Assembly: GCA_022649925.1 (NCBI GenBank)
Contig: JALCOX010000015.1
Location: 1-33,430, forward strand
Reading direction: 5' to 3'
Length of the DNA: 33,430 nucleotides
Source of the DNA: Bifidobacteriaceae bacterium
GTDB taxonomy: Bacteria > Actinomycetota > Actinomycetes > Actinomycetales > Bifidobacteriaceae
Shown here: one piece after another, positions 8,262 through 16,304 of the stretch
Layout: each line of letters opens with the position of its first letter
Position numbering within the stretch: the stretch's first letter is position 1
Notes under the pieces: generated by a model
The model's input: the letters and a program-made list of their open reading frames with translations, nothing else
Database searches by the model: none
Told to the model about the DNA's origin: nothing
Translations under genes and position numbers: made by a program

Positions 8262-8311
8262 AATAGCGGTGGAATGCGGCTGATGTGGTTGCGTTCCACC
8301 GCTATTGTTTT
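8262..8311 (+). terminator. Rho-independent terminator after the symporter remnant
   Basis: AATAGCGGTGGAA pairs perfectly with TTCCACCGCTATT: a 13-bp stem with a 19-nt loop, followed by GTTTT. It lies 46 nt after the remnant's stop. A-rich sequence on the left side means it could also act on the minus strand. Confidence 0.75.
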
Positions 8312-8373
8312 GCGCCGCACGGGAACATCTTCTGGCGCGCTACTGTGAAAGGGAATGTAAGGAGTGCGCTTGT

Positions 8374-8835
8374 ATGACGGATCCATCGGAGACCCTTGAT
8401 CTGGGGGACCTCGATTCTGCGGAGGTCCATTCGCCAGAGCCGTTGTCTGAACAACGAGCAGAGTGGATTGGCAGGACGCTCGAGCGTCTCTCGCATTCTC
8501 AGTTTCGTTCGAAATTCCGGCTCTCTGCAAAAGACTTGACCTACACAGTAGACAAGGGCCCCGAGACCATTGACCGACACGCACATGAGATGCTGCGCAA
8601 GCGCGTTGGCGATGCTTTTCCGCTCAAGGATGGCAAGCAGACTCCGTGGCGAGGCCATCCCGTTTTTACTGCACAACATGCGACGGCGACGTGCTGCCGT
8701 GGATGCATGGAGAAGTGGCACCACATTCCCAAGGGGCGTGAGCTCACCGACGATGAGGTGGATCGGCTGTCGGCGCTCGTGATGGCGTGGATCGCGCGCG
8801 ATGTGATGCGCAGTGAAGCGGCTCACGAGGATTAA
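8374..8835 (+). CDS. DUF4186 family protein
   Basis: Small cytosolic protein of unknown function, 153 residues. Seen: the family core SHSQFRSKFRLSAKDL, then DGKQTPWRGHPVFTAQHATATCC and CCRGCMEKWHHIPKGRELT, ending in a helix MAWIARDVM. The clustered Cys and His residues (CCRGC...WHH, QHA) could bind a metal, which is an inference. The N-terminal 40 residues are acidic and probably disordered. The start at ATG 8374 is set by AAGGAG nine nt upstream; the ORF-track start 23 codons earlier lies in the terminator region. It stands alone between the sugar-acid locus and the next minus-strand genes. Confidence 0.8.
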   Translation: MTDPSETLDLGDLDSAEVHSPEPLSEQRAEWIGRTLERLSHSQFRSKFRLSAKDLTYTVDKGPETIDRHAHEMLRKRVGDAFPLKDGKQTPWRGHPVFTAQHATATCCRGCMEKWHHIPKGRELTDDEVDRLSALVMAWIARDVMRSEAAHED

Positions 8836-8860
8836 TAATATTGTTGGCGGTGCGTCGTCG

Positions 8861-9100
8861 TTATGATTCTGTGCTTCTTGCCTGGGGTGGGTTCTCTAGT
8901 CCCCGCTTCAATAATTCGCGCAGTATTACTGAGAAGGGTAATTTCTCTTTCTTCGCAATCTTCTTGAGCGTTTTCACTTCTGATTGTGGCAGCCTCACGG
9001 TAACGGGCACAAGAGCTTCGTCGTAGATGCGGGTGTGCCGTCGGAATGACAGGGATTTTCGACCTCTGTGGTCGAATGAGCTTATGTGAATCTTGAGCAT
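8861..9100 (-). CDS. Small ribbon-helix-helix-like protein
   Basis: A 79-residue protein with the pattern of a CopG/Arc ribbon-helix-helix fold: a beta strand VPVTVRLPQ (about residues 30-38), a basic helix EVKTLKKIAKKEK, then LPFSVILRELLKRGL. This would bind DNA as a dimer. The N-terminal 28 residues are basic. The start is uncertain: the ATG at 9100 has no clear ribosome site, a GTG before the strand is possible, and the ORF-track TTG start at 9151 lies inside the terminator of the MFS gene upstream. No toxin partner is visible beside it. Function unknown; transcription regulator or orphan antitoxin are options. Confidence 0.55.
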   Translation of the reverse strand: MLKIHISSFDHRGRKSLSFRRHTRIYDEALVPVTVRLPQSEVKTLKKIAKKEKLPFSVILRELLKRGLENPPQARSTES

Positions 9101-9142
9101 AAATAAAAACCGCGCCGCAATCCCGAAGGACTGCAGACGCGG
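9101..9142 (-). terminator. Strong rho-independent terminator for the MHS transporter
   Basis: Read on the minus strand: CCGCGTCTGCAG, TCC, a TTCG tetraloop, GGA, then TTGCGGCGCGG and TTTTTATTT. The stem pairs nearly fully with one bulged U and is capped by UUCG. It lies 44 nt after the MFS stop and ends right at the ATG of the small RHH gene. Confidence 0.85.
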
Positions 9143-9185
9143 CTTTCGCAACGTGAACTGAAAGAAGCGAGCGGAATGAATCCTC

Positions 9186-10526
9186 TCAGCCCTTCAGCGG
9201 CTTGAAGGCGGTCTCCTTTGCCATCACGAAGGTGATGCCGGAGATCAGGGCGGCACCCATCAGGAGGAAGGCGGGGGCAAACTTGTTGCCGGTCCAGGTG
9301 ATGAGAGCGGTGGAGAGGTAGGGGGTCAGGCCGCCGAAGATGGCGACGGCGATGTTGTAGCTCAGCGAGAGGCTACCGTACCTCAAGTTGGTGGGGAAGA
9401 GCTCCGCCATGGCGGCGTTGATGGCGCCGTCGATTGCGGCCATGAAGATTCCGAGGAGCGCCATAGCAGCGGTCGCGGCCCAGAAGCTACCCGCGTTCAT
9501 CAGCATCAAAGTGGGGTAGGAGAGCACCACGAAACCGACGCAGCCGGCGATCATGACGGGGCGGCGTCCAATCTTGTCGGAGAGCAAGCCAAAGGGCATG
9601 CACAGCGCCACGATGACGACGAAGCCGATGACGGTCACGCCGTAGCTGGTGAGCTGGTTGTAGCCCAAATCGGTCTGCAAGTAAGACGGCATGAAGGTCT
9701 GCAGCATCCAGTGACCGACCGACTTGACGATGACGAAGCCGACGCAGAAGAGCAGAGCGCGCCACGAGGTGCGCAGGGAGGTGCGAATCGGGTTCTTCTC
9801 GATCTTGCCGGATTCCTTGGCGGCGCGGAATTCGGGAGTGTCCTCGAGCTTTTCTCGCAAGTAGATGCCAACCCAACCCAGGGGCAGGGCGAGGAGGAAC
9901 GGAATGCGCCATGCCCAGCTGTTGAGGGCATCGGTTCCGAAGAGCCACGACATGAGGAAGACGAGGCCGGCGCCGACGAGGAAGGCGACGAAGCCGAAGA
10001 CGTCGATGAGGCTGGAATAGAGGCCGCGACGGTGTGACGGCGCGTACTCGGTGAGTAGGGCCGTTGCGCCAGAGCTCTCGCCACCCGCTGCGAAGCCCTG
10101 AATGAGTCGCATGAGCACGAGGAGGACCGCCGCCCAGATTCCAATCGTTTTCCACGTGGGCAGAACGCCCATGAGGAAGGTGGCTCCGGACGTCGAGAGG
10201 ACGACGATTGCAAGAATGTTCTTGCGACCGAAGCGGTCGCCGAGCGAGCCCCAGAAGAGTCCGCCGAGCGGGCGCATCACAAAGCCCGCCGCAAACACGG
10301 CGAAGGTGGACAGCATGGCCGCCTGAGTATCGCCCTTCTGGAAGAAGTTCAGGCTGATGACGGTTGCCAGGGTTCCGTAGAGGCCGAAGTCGAACCATTC
10401 CACGAAGTGACCGATGCCGGCCGCGGGAATGACCTTCTTGAGTGCGTGCTTCCTCTGCTCGTCATTTTCGATCGACTGTGCGTCGACGGCGCCGCCTGGC
10501 GCAGTTGATGGTGCTGTTGTTTCCAT
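9186..10526 (-). CDS. MFS transporter, metabolite:H+ symporter (MHS/ProP-like) family
   Basis: Inner-membrane proton symporter of 446 residues with about 12 hydrophobic segments. Seen: HFVEWFDFGLYG in TM1, the motif GSLGDRFGRKN in loop 2-3, RLIQGFAAGGESSGA, and SDKIGRRP in the second half. These mark the MHS family, which carries organic acids, betaines or other small metabolites. The ATG at 10526 (METTAPS) is chosen over the ORF-track start because AAAGGAGA lies 6-7 nt upstream. It is divergent from an FAD-dependent oxidoreductase followed by an IclR regulator, so its substrate may be that enzyme's substrate or product. A strong terminator follows. Confidence 0.88.
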   Translation of the reverse strand: METTAPSTAPGGAVDAQSIENDEQRKHALKKVIPAAGIGHFVEWFDFGLYGTLATVISLNFFQKGDTQAAMLSTFAVFAAGFVMRPLGGLFWGSLGDRFGRKNILAIVVLSTSGATFLMGVLPTWKTIGIWAAVLLVLMRLIQGFAAGGESSGATALLTEYAPSHRRGLYSSLIDVFGFVAFLVGAGLVFLMSWLFGTDALNSWAWRIPFLLALPLGWVGIYLREKLEDTPEFRAAKESGKIEKNPIRTSLRTSWRALLFCVGFVIVKSVGHWMLQTFMPSYLQTDLGYNQLTSYGVTVIGFVVIVALCMPFGLLSDKIGRRPVMIAGCVGFVVLSYPTLMLMNAGSFWAATAAMALLGIFMAAIDGAINAAMAELFPTNLRYGSLSLSYNIAVAIFGGLTPYLSTALITWTGNKFAPAFLLMGAALISGITFVMAKETAFKPLKG

Positions 10527-10703
10527 CGAGATTCTCCTTTGCATGCCTCTTTGCACGAAACACATCTTTCAGCAAAACAATAACACAAGTTGCAGAAATT
10601 GCATGTACCATTGCAATATCAGAAAGTAGTTGGTGATCTAGTGCAAGTATTCTGCGGGTGCGCTCGCGGATGCGAACGGAGTTTGTACCAAAGGAGGTAC
10701 GTC
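10527..10703. promoter_or_regulatory. Divergent promoter/operator region with repeated TTGCA motifs
   Basis: The 177-bp gap between the divergent transporter and oxidoreductase genes contains five copies of TTGCA on the plus strand (10539, 10551, 10590, 10599, 10611). A possible plus-strand promoter is TTGCAG (10590) with CAATAT (10614). The motif cluster is a candidate target for the IclR regulator encoded downstream. Promoter boxes are weak by eye. Confidence 0.4.
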
Positions 10704-13094
10704 ATGAGGGAAGTTCATGAACCCGCTGGGACTGTAGAATCTTCAGATGTCGTCGTCATCGGTGGTGGCCTTGCTGGCTTGAGCGCAGCTGTGTCCGCCG
10801 CGCGTTTGGGCTCGTCTGTGTCGCTCATTACCAATCGGCCGGTCCTTGGCGGAAACTCCTCGAGCGAGGTTCGCGTCTGGGTCGTGGGCGCGAGTTCTCA
10901 CGGTGCCCAACGCTTCGCCCGCGAGACTGGCATCATGGACGAACTCTTCACGGAAAACCAGTACCGCAACCCTGAGGGCAACCCCATCCTCTGGGATCAA
11001 GTGCTTCTCGATCTGGTGCGATCCACTCCTGGGGTGAAGCTCTATCTCAACACAGACGTGCACGAGGTCAGCACCGACTCTGAAACCGGCGCCATCAGCT
11101 CCGTGCGCGGGTGGACGATGGACAACGAGGAGCTCACGACCTTTGAGGCACCGATCTTCGTTGACGCGACGGGTGATGGCTTGGTGGGTCTCCTCGCAGG
11201 CGCAGACTTCACGGAAGGGCGTGAGTCCAAGAGCGAATACGGAGAGGAGTGGGCCCCGCAGAAGGCCGACAAAGAACTTCTCGGCAGCTCCATGTTCTTC
11301 TACACGAAAGATGTCGGTCATCCCGTCAAGTATGTGGCGCCCAACATTGCTCTGGACATCACGGAGACCTCAATACCCCAAACGCGCATCATCAAGCAGT
11401 CCGACTCTGGTGGCTTCTACTGGTGGATTGAGTTCGGCGGAGATCTCAACACCATCGCCGACAACGGCCACATCCGCAACGTCCTCGCCTCCGCAATCTA
11501 TGGAATCTGGGACTATATTAAGAATTCTGGGAAATTCGACGCTGACAATCTCACTCTGGAGTGGGCGGGAAATCTCCCCGGGCGCCGTGAATCCAGGCGC
11601 TTCCTCGGTGACAAGGTTCTCACCCAAGACGATGTCATCGGTCAGACCGCGCAGGACGACGCTGTGGCCTACGGCGGGTGGTCCATCGACCTGCACCCCA
11701 AGGAAGGCATGTTCGCCACGGACCCTGGCTCGCGTCAGCGCTATGGCAACGGTCCTTACTCCATTCCTTTCGCGAGTCTCTACTCCCGCAACGTTCCCAA
11801 TCTGCTGCTGGCGGGACGAGACATTTCTGCCTCGCACATCGCCAACGGTTCGGCGCGCGTGATGGCAACGTGCGCCACCGAGGGTCAGGCAGTCGGCACG
11901 GCCGCCGCGATCGCAGCTCGAAAGGGCCTCACGCCGCGCCAGATTCAACGCGACCACATCGGTGAGCTCCAGCAGACGCTGCTGCGTGAGGATGGCTCCG
12001 TTCTCGAGACCCCGCTCGCAGACAGCGACAATCTTTTGGCCTCGCCGGCGGTGCGAGTGAGCGCCTCCAGCTGGCAGAAGGAGCTGAAGTCGTACGTCGG
12101 TATCGGCGCGCAGACGCAGGTGCGCCCCATGGATTCGGATTATGCACAGATCATTCCCGTCGAATCCTCGCTCAAGAGCGTGAGCTTCCTCGTAGACGCT
12201 GCGAAGTCCACCCACCTCACCCTTCAGGCGTGGGATGTCGAAAAGCCGCAGAACTACGTTCCGGTGACTTTGCTCGCTGAGCGCAGCGTCGACCTCTTGG
12301 CTGGGACGGCGATGGAGGCACGCGCCGATTTCGACCTCCAGGTGCCTTCAGTGCGCAACATCGTGGTGGTGCTGCGGCGCAACCCCGACATCAGTCTGCA
12401 CTTGACGGACGTGTACCCCTACGGCGTGATGGCGTTGCGCAAGAAGGCCGAGAGCGACGTGCCCTTCGACCCCAAGATCCCCGACGAAAAGGGAGAGCTG
12501 CTGAGCGATTGGCCGGCACGCGAGATGCGCGGTTTGGCGCTGGCGTTCAGCGTCGAAGGCGAAACAAACGTCTATGCGCCCCAGCACGCCGTGGACGAAT
12601 ATCAGCGCCCCTTCGGTGGACCGCACATGTGGATGTCACAGATGGACGAGACGATCCCGTCCTATCCTGGGCGCGGTTCTGACGCGCCGGTCGAGGGCTC
12701 CTCTGCAGTGAACGAGTGGATCCGATTCGACCTTGCTGCGCCGACCACCGCCGCCAGTGTGCGTCTCGTTCTCAACGACGACACGGATCTCGACCTCATC
12801 AACCTGCATCACCACTTCACGCCGTATCGCAGCATTCCGACGCTGCTGGCTGACTACACGGTTGAGGTGCACGAGGTGGGTGCTCAAGGCGCCGAGCGTT
12901 CCGGTGGCCGCTGGGTCAGCGTCGCTTTGGTGCGCAACAACAGGCACCGCCTGCGGGTGCACGATTTCGATCAGCGCACTATCGACGGAGTTCGTGTGAA
13001 CGTGACGCGCACCAACGGCGTCGGCTACGCCAGCATCAGTGCCGTCAAGCTGTACGCGCAGCCCTCCGGTAGGCCTGAATCGCCGTGGAAGTGA
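10704..13094 (+). CDS. FAD-dependent oxidoreductase with C-terminal beta-sandwich-like region
   Basis: Predicted cytosolic flavoprotein of 796 residues. Seen: the dinucleotide-binding motif VVVIGGGLAGLSAA at residues 17-30, the segment LGGNSSSEVRVWV and ATGDGLVG typical of the FAD_oxidored group, and a second FAD contact LLLAGRDISASHIANGSARVM near residues 370-390. After about residue 460 the protein is beta-rich with phrases like VNEWIRFDLAAPTTAASVRLVL, which look like a discoidin/carbohydrate-binding fold; that is an inference. No signal peptide is seen. AAAGGAGG just upstream fixes the ATG at 10704, excluding 38 spurious codons in the ORF-track entry. Substrate unknown; the neighbouring MHS transporter and IclR regulator suggest catabolism of an imported small molecule. 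Confidence 0.82.
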   Translation: MREVHEPAGTVESSDVVVIGGGLAGLSAAVSAARLGSSVSLITNRPVLGGNSSSEVRVWVVGASSHGAQRFARETGIMDELFTENQYRNPEGNPILWDQVLLDLVRSTPGVKLYLNTDVHEVSTDSETGAISSVRGWTMDNEELTTFEAPIFVDATGDGLVGLLAGADFTEGRESKSEYGEEWAPQKADKELLGSSMFFYTKDVGHPVKYVAPNIALDITETSIPQTRIIKQSDSGGFYWWIEFGGDLNTIADNGHIRNVLASAIYGIWDYIKNSGKFDADNLTLEWAGNLPGRRESRRFLGDKVLTQDDVIGQTAQDDAVAYGGWSIDLHPKEGMFATDPGSRQRYGNGPYSIPFASLYSRNVPNLLLAGRDISASHIANGSARVMATCATEGQAVGTAAAIAARKGLTPRQIQRDHIGELQQTLLREDGSVLETPLADSDNLLASPAVRVSASSWQKELKSYVGIGAQTQVRPMDSDYAQIIPVESSLKSVSFLVDAAKSTHLTLQAWDVEKPQNYVPVTLLAERSVDLLAGTAMEARADFDLQVPSVRNIVVVLRRNPDISLHLTDVYPYGVMALRKKAESDVPFDPKIPDEKGELLSDWPAREMRGLALAFSVEGETNVYAPQHAVDEYQRPFGGPHMWMSQMDETIPSYPGRGSDAPVEGSSAVNEWIRFDLAAPTTAASVRLVLNDDTDLDLINLHHHFTPYRSIPTLLADYTVEVHEVGAQGAERSGGRWVSVALVRNNRHRLRVHDFDQRTIDGVRVNVTRTNGVGYASISAVKLYAQPSGRPESPWK

Positions 13095-13192
13095 TACCCA
13101 GGTGACTGCGCTGGCGGCAGTCCGGCGGCGGTGAAGTAAAGTCAGTGGTGCGAGGCGTTGATTTTACTCAAAGACCGATGAGGAGTCGTGAC

Positions 13193-13963
13193 ATGGCAGC
13201 GGAAACTTATCAAACCGTTCGCAAGGCTGCGTTGATTCTCGACGTCATTGGAGCCTGCCACAGTGACGGCATGCGAGCGGCCGAGATTGAGCGAGAGGTG
13301 CATTTGGGGACCTCGACGACAGTGCGCCTCCTGTCGAGCCTTGAGAATCTCGGACTCGTGCGCAAGGTGGAGGACCAGCAGTACGTCATCGGCGACAAGG
13401 TGTTCCTGCTGTCGTCGCAGGGGCTCAACCACAATCCGATCTTTCGCGAGTCGCGCATGCTGTGCCAGCAGCTGGCTCAGGAGACGGGCTTCAACGCGAA
13501 TGTCGCCCAGTGGGATGGCGAGGAAGCCTTCTACCTGTGCCACTTCGAGGGGAAATTGTCGCCCAAGAGTCGTGCCATGGTGGGCATGAGCCTGCCGATG
13601 CACGCTTCGGGGATCGGCAAATGCCTCATGATGGACATGAGCGAGCAACAGCGACGCGATTTGCTCGGCGACGAGCTCCATCCTTACACGTCGCACACGG
13701 TCACGGATCATCAGCAGTTGACCGAGCGCATTTCCGAGGCGCACAGGCGCGGTTACGCGATTGAGAATCAGGAGCTCGCGTATGGTCGCATGTGTGTTGC
13801 GGCGCCGATTCGAGATTCGAGCTCGCAGATTTGTGCCGCTTTGTCGCTGTCGGGGAGGCTCTCGATCATGACGCGCGAAGGCATTGACGAGTTGGCCGAA
13901 CAGACCGTGGAAATTGCCGATCGCATCAGCGTCAACCTCGGTATGCTGGGCGGTGCCGTTTAA
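13193..13963 (+). CDS. IclR-family transcriptional regulator
   Basis: DNA-binding regulator of 256 residues. Seen: an N-terminal winged helix-turn-helix (about residues 8-65, AAEIEREVHLGTSTTVRLLSSLENLGLV) and a C-terminal effector domain with MSLPMHASGIGKCLM and GYAIENQELAYGRMCVAAPI, typical of IclR. GAGGAG precedes the ATG at 13193; the ORF-track start 16 codons earlier is less likely. It lies 98 bp after the FAD-dependent oxidoreductase and probably controls it and the divergent MHS transporter. IclR proteins usually respond to small organic acids or aromatic and sugar-derived metabolites; the ligand here is unknown. Confidence 0.9.
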   Translation: MAAETYQTVRKAALILDVIGACHSDGMRAAEIEREVHLGTSTTVRLLSSLENLGLVRKVEDQQYVIGDKVFLLSSQGLNHNPIFRESRMLCQQLAQETGFNANVAQWDGEEAFYLCHFEGKLSPKSRAMVGMSLPMHASGIGKCLMMDMSEQQRRDLLGDELHPYTSHTVTDHQQLTERISEAHRRGYAIENQELAYGRMCVAAPIRDSSSQICAALSLSGRLSIMTREGIDELAEQTVEIADRISVNLGMLGGAV

Positions 13964-14014
13964 AGGAAGTGGAGCGGATACCTGAGTCCACGGGACTGGC
14001 GAAGAGAGAAAAGT

Positions 14015-15037
14015 ATGGAGAAATTTAAAGAGCGCTTCGATGCGTTCAGCGATGCTGTCATCGCGATTTTATTGACGATCATGGTGTTGGAATTGCCGAT
14101 CGAGGTCATCAATGGGACTATCGACTACGCCGGGCTTTTCCAGGCGATCGGCATCTATTTCATCAGCTTCTGCATGGTGGGAAACGTGTGGTATCGCCAC
14201 GCGATGGCGTTTAATCAGGTGAAGGAGATCGAGAACCTCATCGTCATCCTCGACTTCCTGATGATCATGTTCCTCTCGCTCATTCCCGCCTTCACCAGGC
14301 TCATGGTCACCGACGTCACCAACATCACGGTGATGCTGTACGGCGCCGATTATTTGGTGGTGCTCATCATGCAGGATCTCATCACGCAGATGATCATCAG
14401 AAAGCGCTACTCCAACAAGGCTGCGATTCATCTGGCGTACGGCAAGATTTTGGGGCGAGTTCCGTATTCGGGCATCATCCTTCAGGCGATATTCCTGGCG
14501 GTGGCGTATTGGCGCCCGACCGTTGCGCTGGTGTTTTACATCGTGATTCCCGTGGAGTCGTTCCTCTTTAACGCGCGCCGGGAGCAGGATTTCCAGGATG
14601 TGGAGGAGCTCGACGGCAAGGATCTGAAGACGTATCTCGATCTGCCGGAAAACAAGCAGCGCGAATTTAGACGGAAGATGCGAGGATACCGCAAGCAGTT
14701 GCGCGATTCTGGAATGAGCGAGGCTGAGCAGCGGGAATTGTGGCGCACGGCCATGGACTCGTTGCAGCAGCAGAAACCCCTGGCGCAGGACGCGGCTCAG
14801 GGATCTCCCGCAGGTGGCGCTGGCGTTCCAAAGCACGCTGACGTTTCAGAGAAAGAGAGCACAGGCGCGCCAGAGCGCACGGATTCTGGACGCGGAAGGC
14901 GGGGCAGAGTACGTAGTCGACGGATGGGGAGGCAGAGAACTCCTGAGAACACCTGGGATGATTTTGACCCCAGAGCGCGCCGTCGAGCGATTCTGAAGGA
15001 GCTGAAAGAGACGCAGGAGCGGAATCGAAAGGCGTGA
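14015..15037 (+). CDS. TMEM175-family (DUF1211) predicted potassium channel
   Basis: Membrane protein of 340 residues. Seen: the N-terminal family signature RFDAFSDAVIAI followed by LLTIMVLEL, then about six hydrophobic segments to residue 190. Bacterial members studied form K+-conducting tetramers; activity here is inferred. The C-terminal 150 residues are highly charged and low-complexity, rich in Arg, Gln and Glu, so this protein is longer than the usual 200-residue bacterial form. A weak GAGAG precedes the ATG. It begins 51 bp after the IclR gene but has no obvious functional link to it. Confidence 0.82.
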   Translation: MEKFKERFDAFSDAVIAILLTIMVLELPIEVINGTIDYAGLFQAIGIYFISFCMVGNVWYRHAMAFNQVKEIENLIVILDFLMIMFLSLIPAFTRLMVTDVTNITVMLYGADYLVVLIMQDLITQMIIRKRYSNKAAIHLAYGKILGRVPYSGIILQAIFLAVAYWRPTVALVFYIVIPVESFLFNARREQDFQDVEELDGKDLKTYLDLPENKQREFRRKMRGYRKQLRDSGMSEAEQRELWRTAMDSLQQQKPLAQDAAQGSPAGGAGVPKHADVSEKESTGAPERTDSGRGRRGRVRSRRMGRQRTPENTWDDFDPRARRRAILKELKETQERNRKA

Positions 15038-15384
15038 GATGACTCCAGAATCTCATATTCTGGAGGAGTTGTATTAAATGGTGGACTTACCGAAGACTTC
15101 TCGGTGAGCCCATCATTCCTTTTAAATCACCGAAATTGAACGCGCTATATGTTCGGTTTACAGATGGGCGCTGTCGGCACACGGTGGGTTTTCTCGAGCG
15201 TTGCCCTCCTGAGATCGTTGCAATTCCAAGGAAATCGTTCGCTTATAAGAATCTCTTGTACCTCGCCACAAATTTATGCGATGGAAGTGCCGCTCCATTG
15301 CCCCTTGCAACGCCATAGTGTTTTCCTCACTACCTGATCGGGCACATCCGGTCGGTCGGCACAGGCAAGCAGGAGGAAGACACA
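15038..15384. other. Gene-free region before the amino-acid ABC operon
   Basis: The 347-bp gap has no convincing gene; the two small track ORFs (15136-15318, 15149-15337) lack homology and ribosome sites. It holds a possible terminator near its left end and presumably the promoter of the ABC transporter operon, which I could not place with confidence. A second possible hairpin (GGACTTACCGA with TCGGTGAGCCC, imperfect) lies around 15080-15115. No known riboswitch was recognised. Confidence 0.5.
15043..15065 (+). terminator. Possible terminator after the TMEM175 gene
   Basis: CTCCAGAAT pairs perfectly with ATTCTGGAG: a 9-bp stem and 5-nt loop, six nt after the stop. It is followed by GAGTTGTATT, only a weak T-rich tail. 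Confidence 0.5.
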
Positions 15385-16299
15385 GTGAAACAGTTCGCGC
15401 GACGCAAAGCAGTCATCGTTACGGCAATTCTGGGAGCGATGGCGTTCATGGCGGGCTGTGGCGGTCAGGTCGGCGACGTGAGCGGCGAGGGATCTACCGC
15501 CGCGACACCGGCAAAGGCGAAGACGATCGTGGTGGCGACGTCTGCCAACCCCTCACCCATGACCGAAGTTGACAAGAACGGCAAGCTCACTGGCTACGAA
15601 ATCGAGCTTCTGCGAGCGGCCGACAAAATCATTCCCGAATACAATTTCGACTACGACAAGGTTGATTTCACGGGCATCACCGGAGGTCTCGATTCCGGAA
15701 AGTACCAAATTGGCGCGAACTTCTTCAACTACACGAAGGAACGGGAGGAGAAGTTCATCTTCTCCAAGTACCCGCACTACCGGGACAATGCTTCGATTCT
15801 GACGCAAGCCGGCTGGAGCAAGAAGCACCCGATCACCTCGCTCGCCGATCTGGGTGGCTACTCCGTTCCCGCGGACAACAACGGCTCCGCCTGGGAGGTT
15901 TTCGTCGAGGACTACAACAAGCTCTTCCCGAAGAATCCGCTCAAGATCACCTACACGGGCGTGGACCACGCAACCCGGCTGCGCCAAATCAGCAACGGAC
16001 AGTTCGACTTCGGATACGGCGGGCGCTTCCACCAGAAGGTCTATGGCACTGACCTGGGCGTGAAGGTCGACTACGTGAAGCTGCCAGATTCCCTGGCGAA
16101 AACGAGCGCGGAGAAGGACCTGCTCAAGACAATCCGCCAGGAAACCTACTTCCTGTTCCCCAAGACCGCCGAGGGGCAGAAGATCTCTGACGCCGTCGAT
16201 AAGGCCCTGGTGACGTTGCACAAGAACGGAACGATGCAGAAGCTGTCCAAGCAGTTCCTTGGATACGACCTCACCGGTTCCACCGCGGATTGGAAGTGA
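15385..16299 (+). CDS. Amino-acid ABC transporter substrate-binding lipoprotein
   Basis: Extracellular membrane-anchored binding protein (SBP family 3) of 304 residues that captures a polar amino acid or derivative for import. Seen: a lipoprotein signal with basic MKQFARRK, a hydrophobic core and the lipobox MAGC with Cys25; then a periplasmic-binding-protein fold with GYEIELLRAA, FTGITGGLDSGKYQIGA and SLADLGGYSVPA. Start is GTG at 15385, preceded by AGGAGG. It is the first gene of an operon with permease, ATPase, GNAT acetyltransferase and DUF1684 protein. The ligand cannot be read directly; cystine or an S-substituted cysteine is a possibility suggested by the acetyltransferase neighbour. 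Confidence 0.92.
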   Translation: MKQFARRKAVIVTAILGAMAFMAGCGGQVGDVSGEGSTAATPAKAKTIVVATSANPSPMTEVDKNGKLTGYEIELLRAADKIIPEYNFDYDKVDFTGITGGLDSGKYQIGANFFNYTKEREEKFIFSKYPHYRDNASILTQAGWSKKHPITSLADLGGYSVPADNNGSAWEVFVEDYNKLFPKNPLKITYTGVDHATRLRQISNGQFDFGYGGRFHQKVYGTDLGVKVDYVKLPDSLAKTSAEKDLLKTIRQETYFLFPKTAEGQKISDAVDKALVTLHKNGTMQKLSKQFLGYDLTGSTADWK

Positions 16300-16304
16300 T
16301 CGCG

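Noticed and set aside
7694-8584. Reading the 296-residue minus-strand ORF as one intact protein
   Set aside because: Only its last 85 residues resemble LacI; the rest is antisense to the symporter remnant and the terminator.
8861-9151. Toxin-antitoxin pair with the RHH protein as antitoxin
   Set aside because: No toxin-like ORF lies next to it; the neighbour on one side is a DUF4186 gene on the other strand and on the other side an MFS transporter.
9487-10398. 303-residue minus-strand ORF in another frame of the MHS transporter
   Set aside because: Overlaps a clear MFS gene on the same strand, is Arg/His/Pro-rich and has no recognisable domain.
15038-15384. Riboswitch before the amino-acid ABC operon
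   Set aside because: Short stems are present but none of the SAM, lysine, glycine or T-box core motifs could be recognised.
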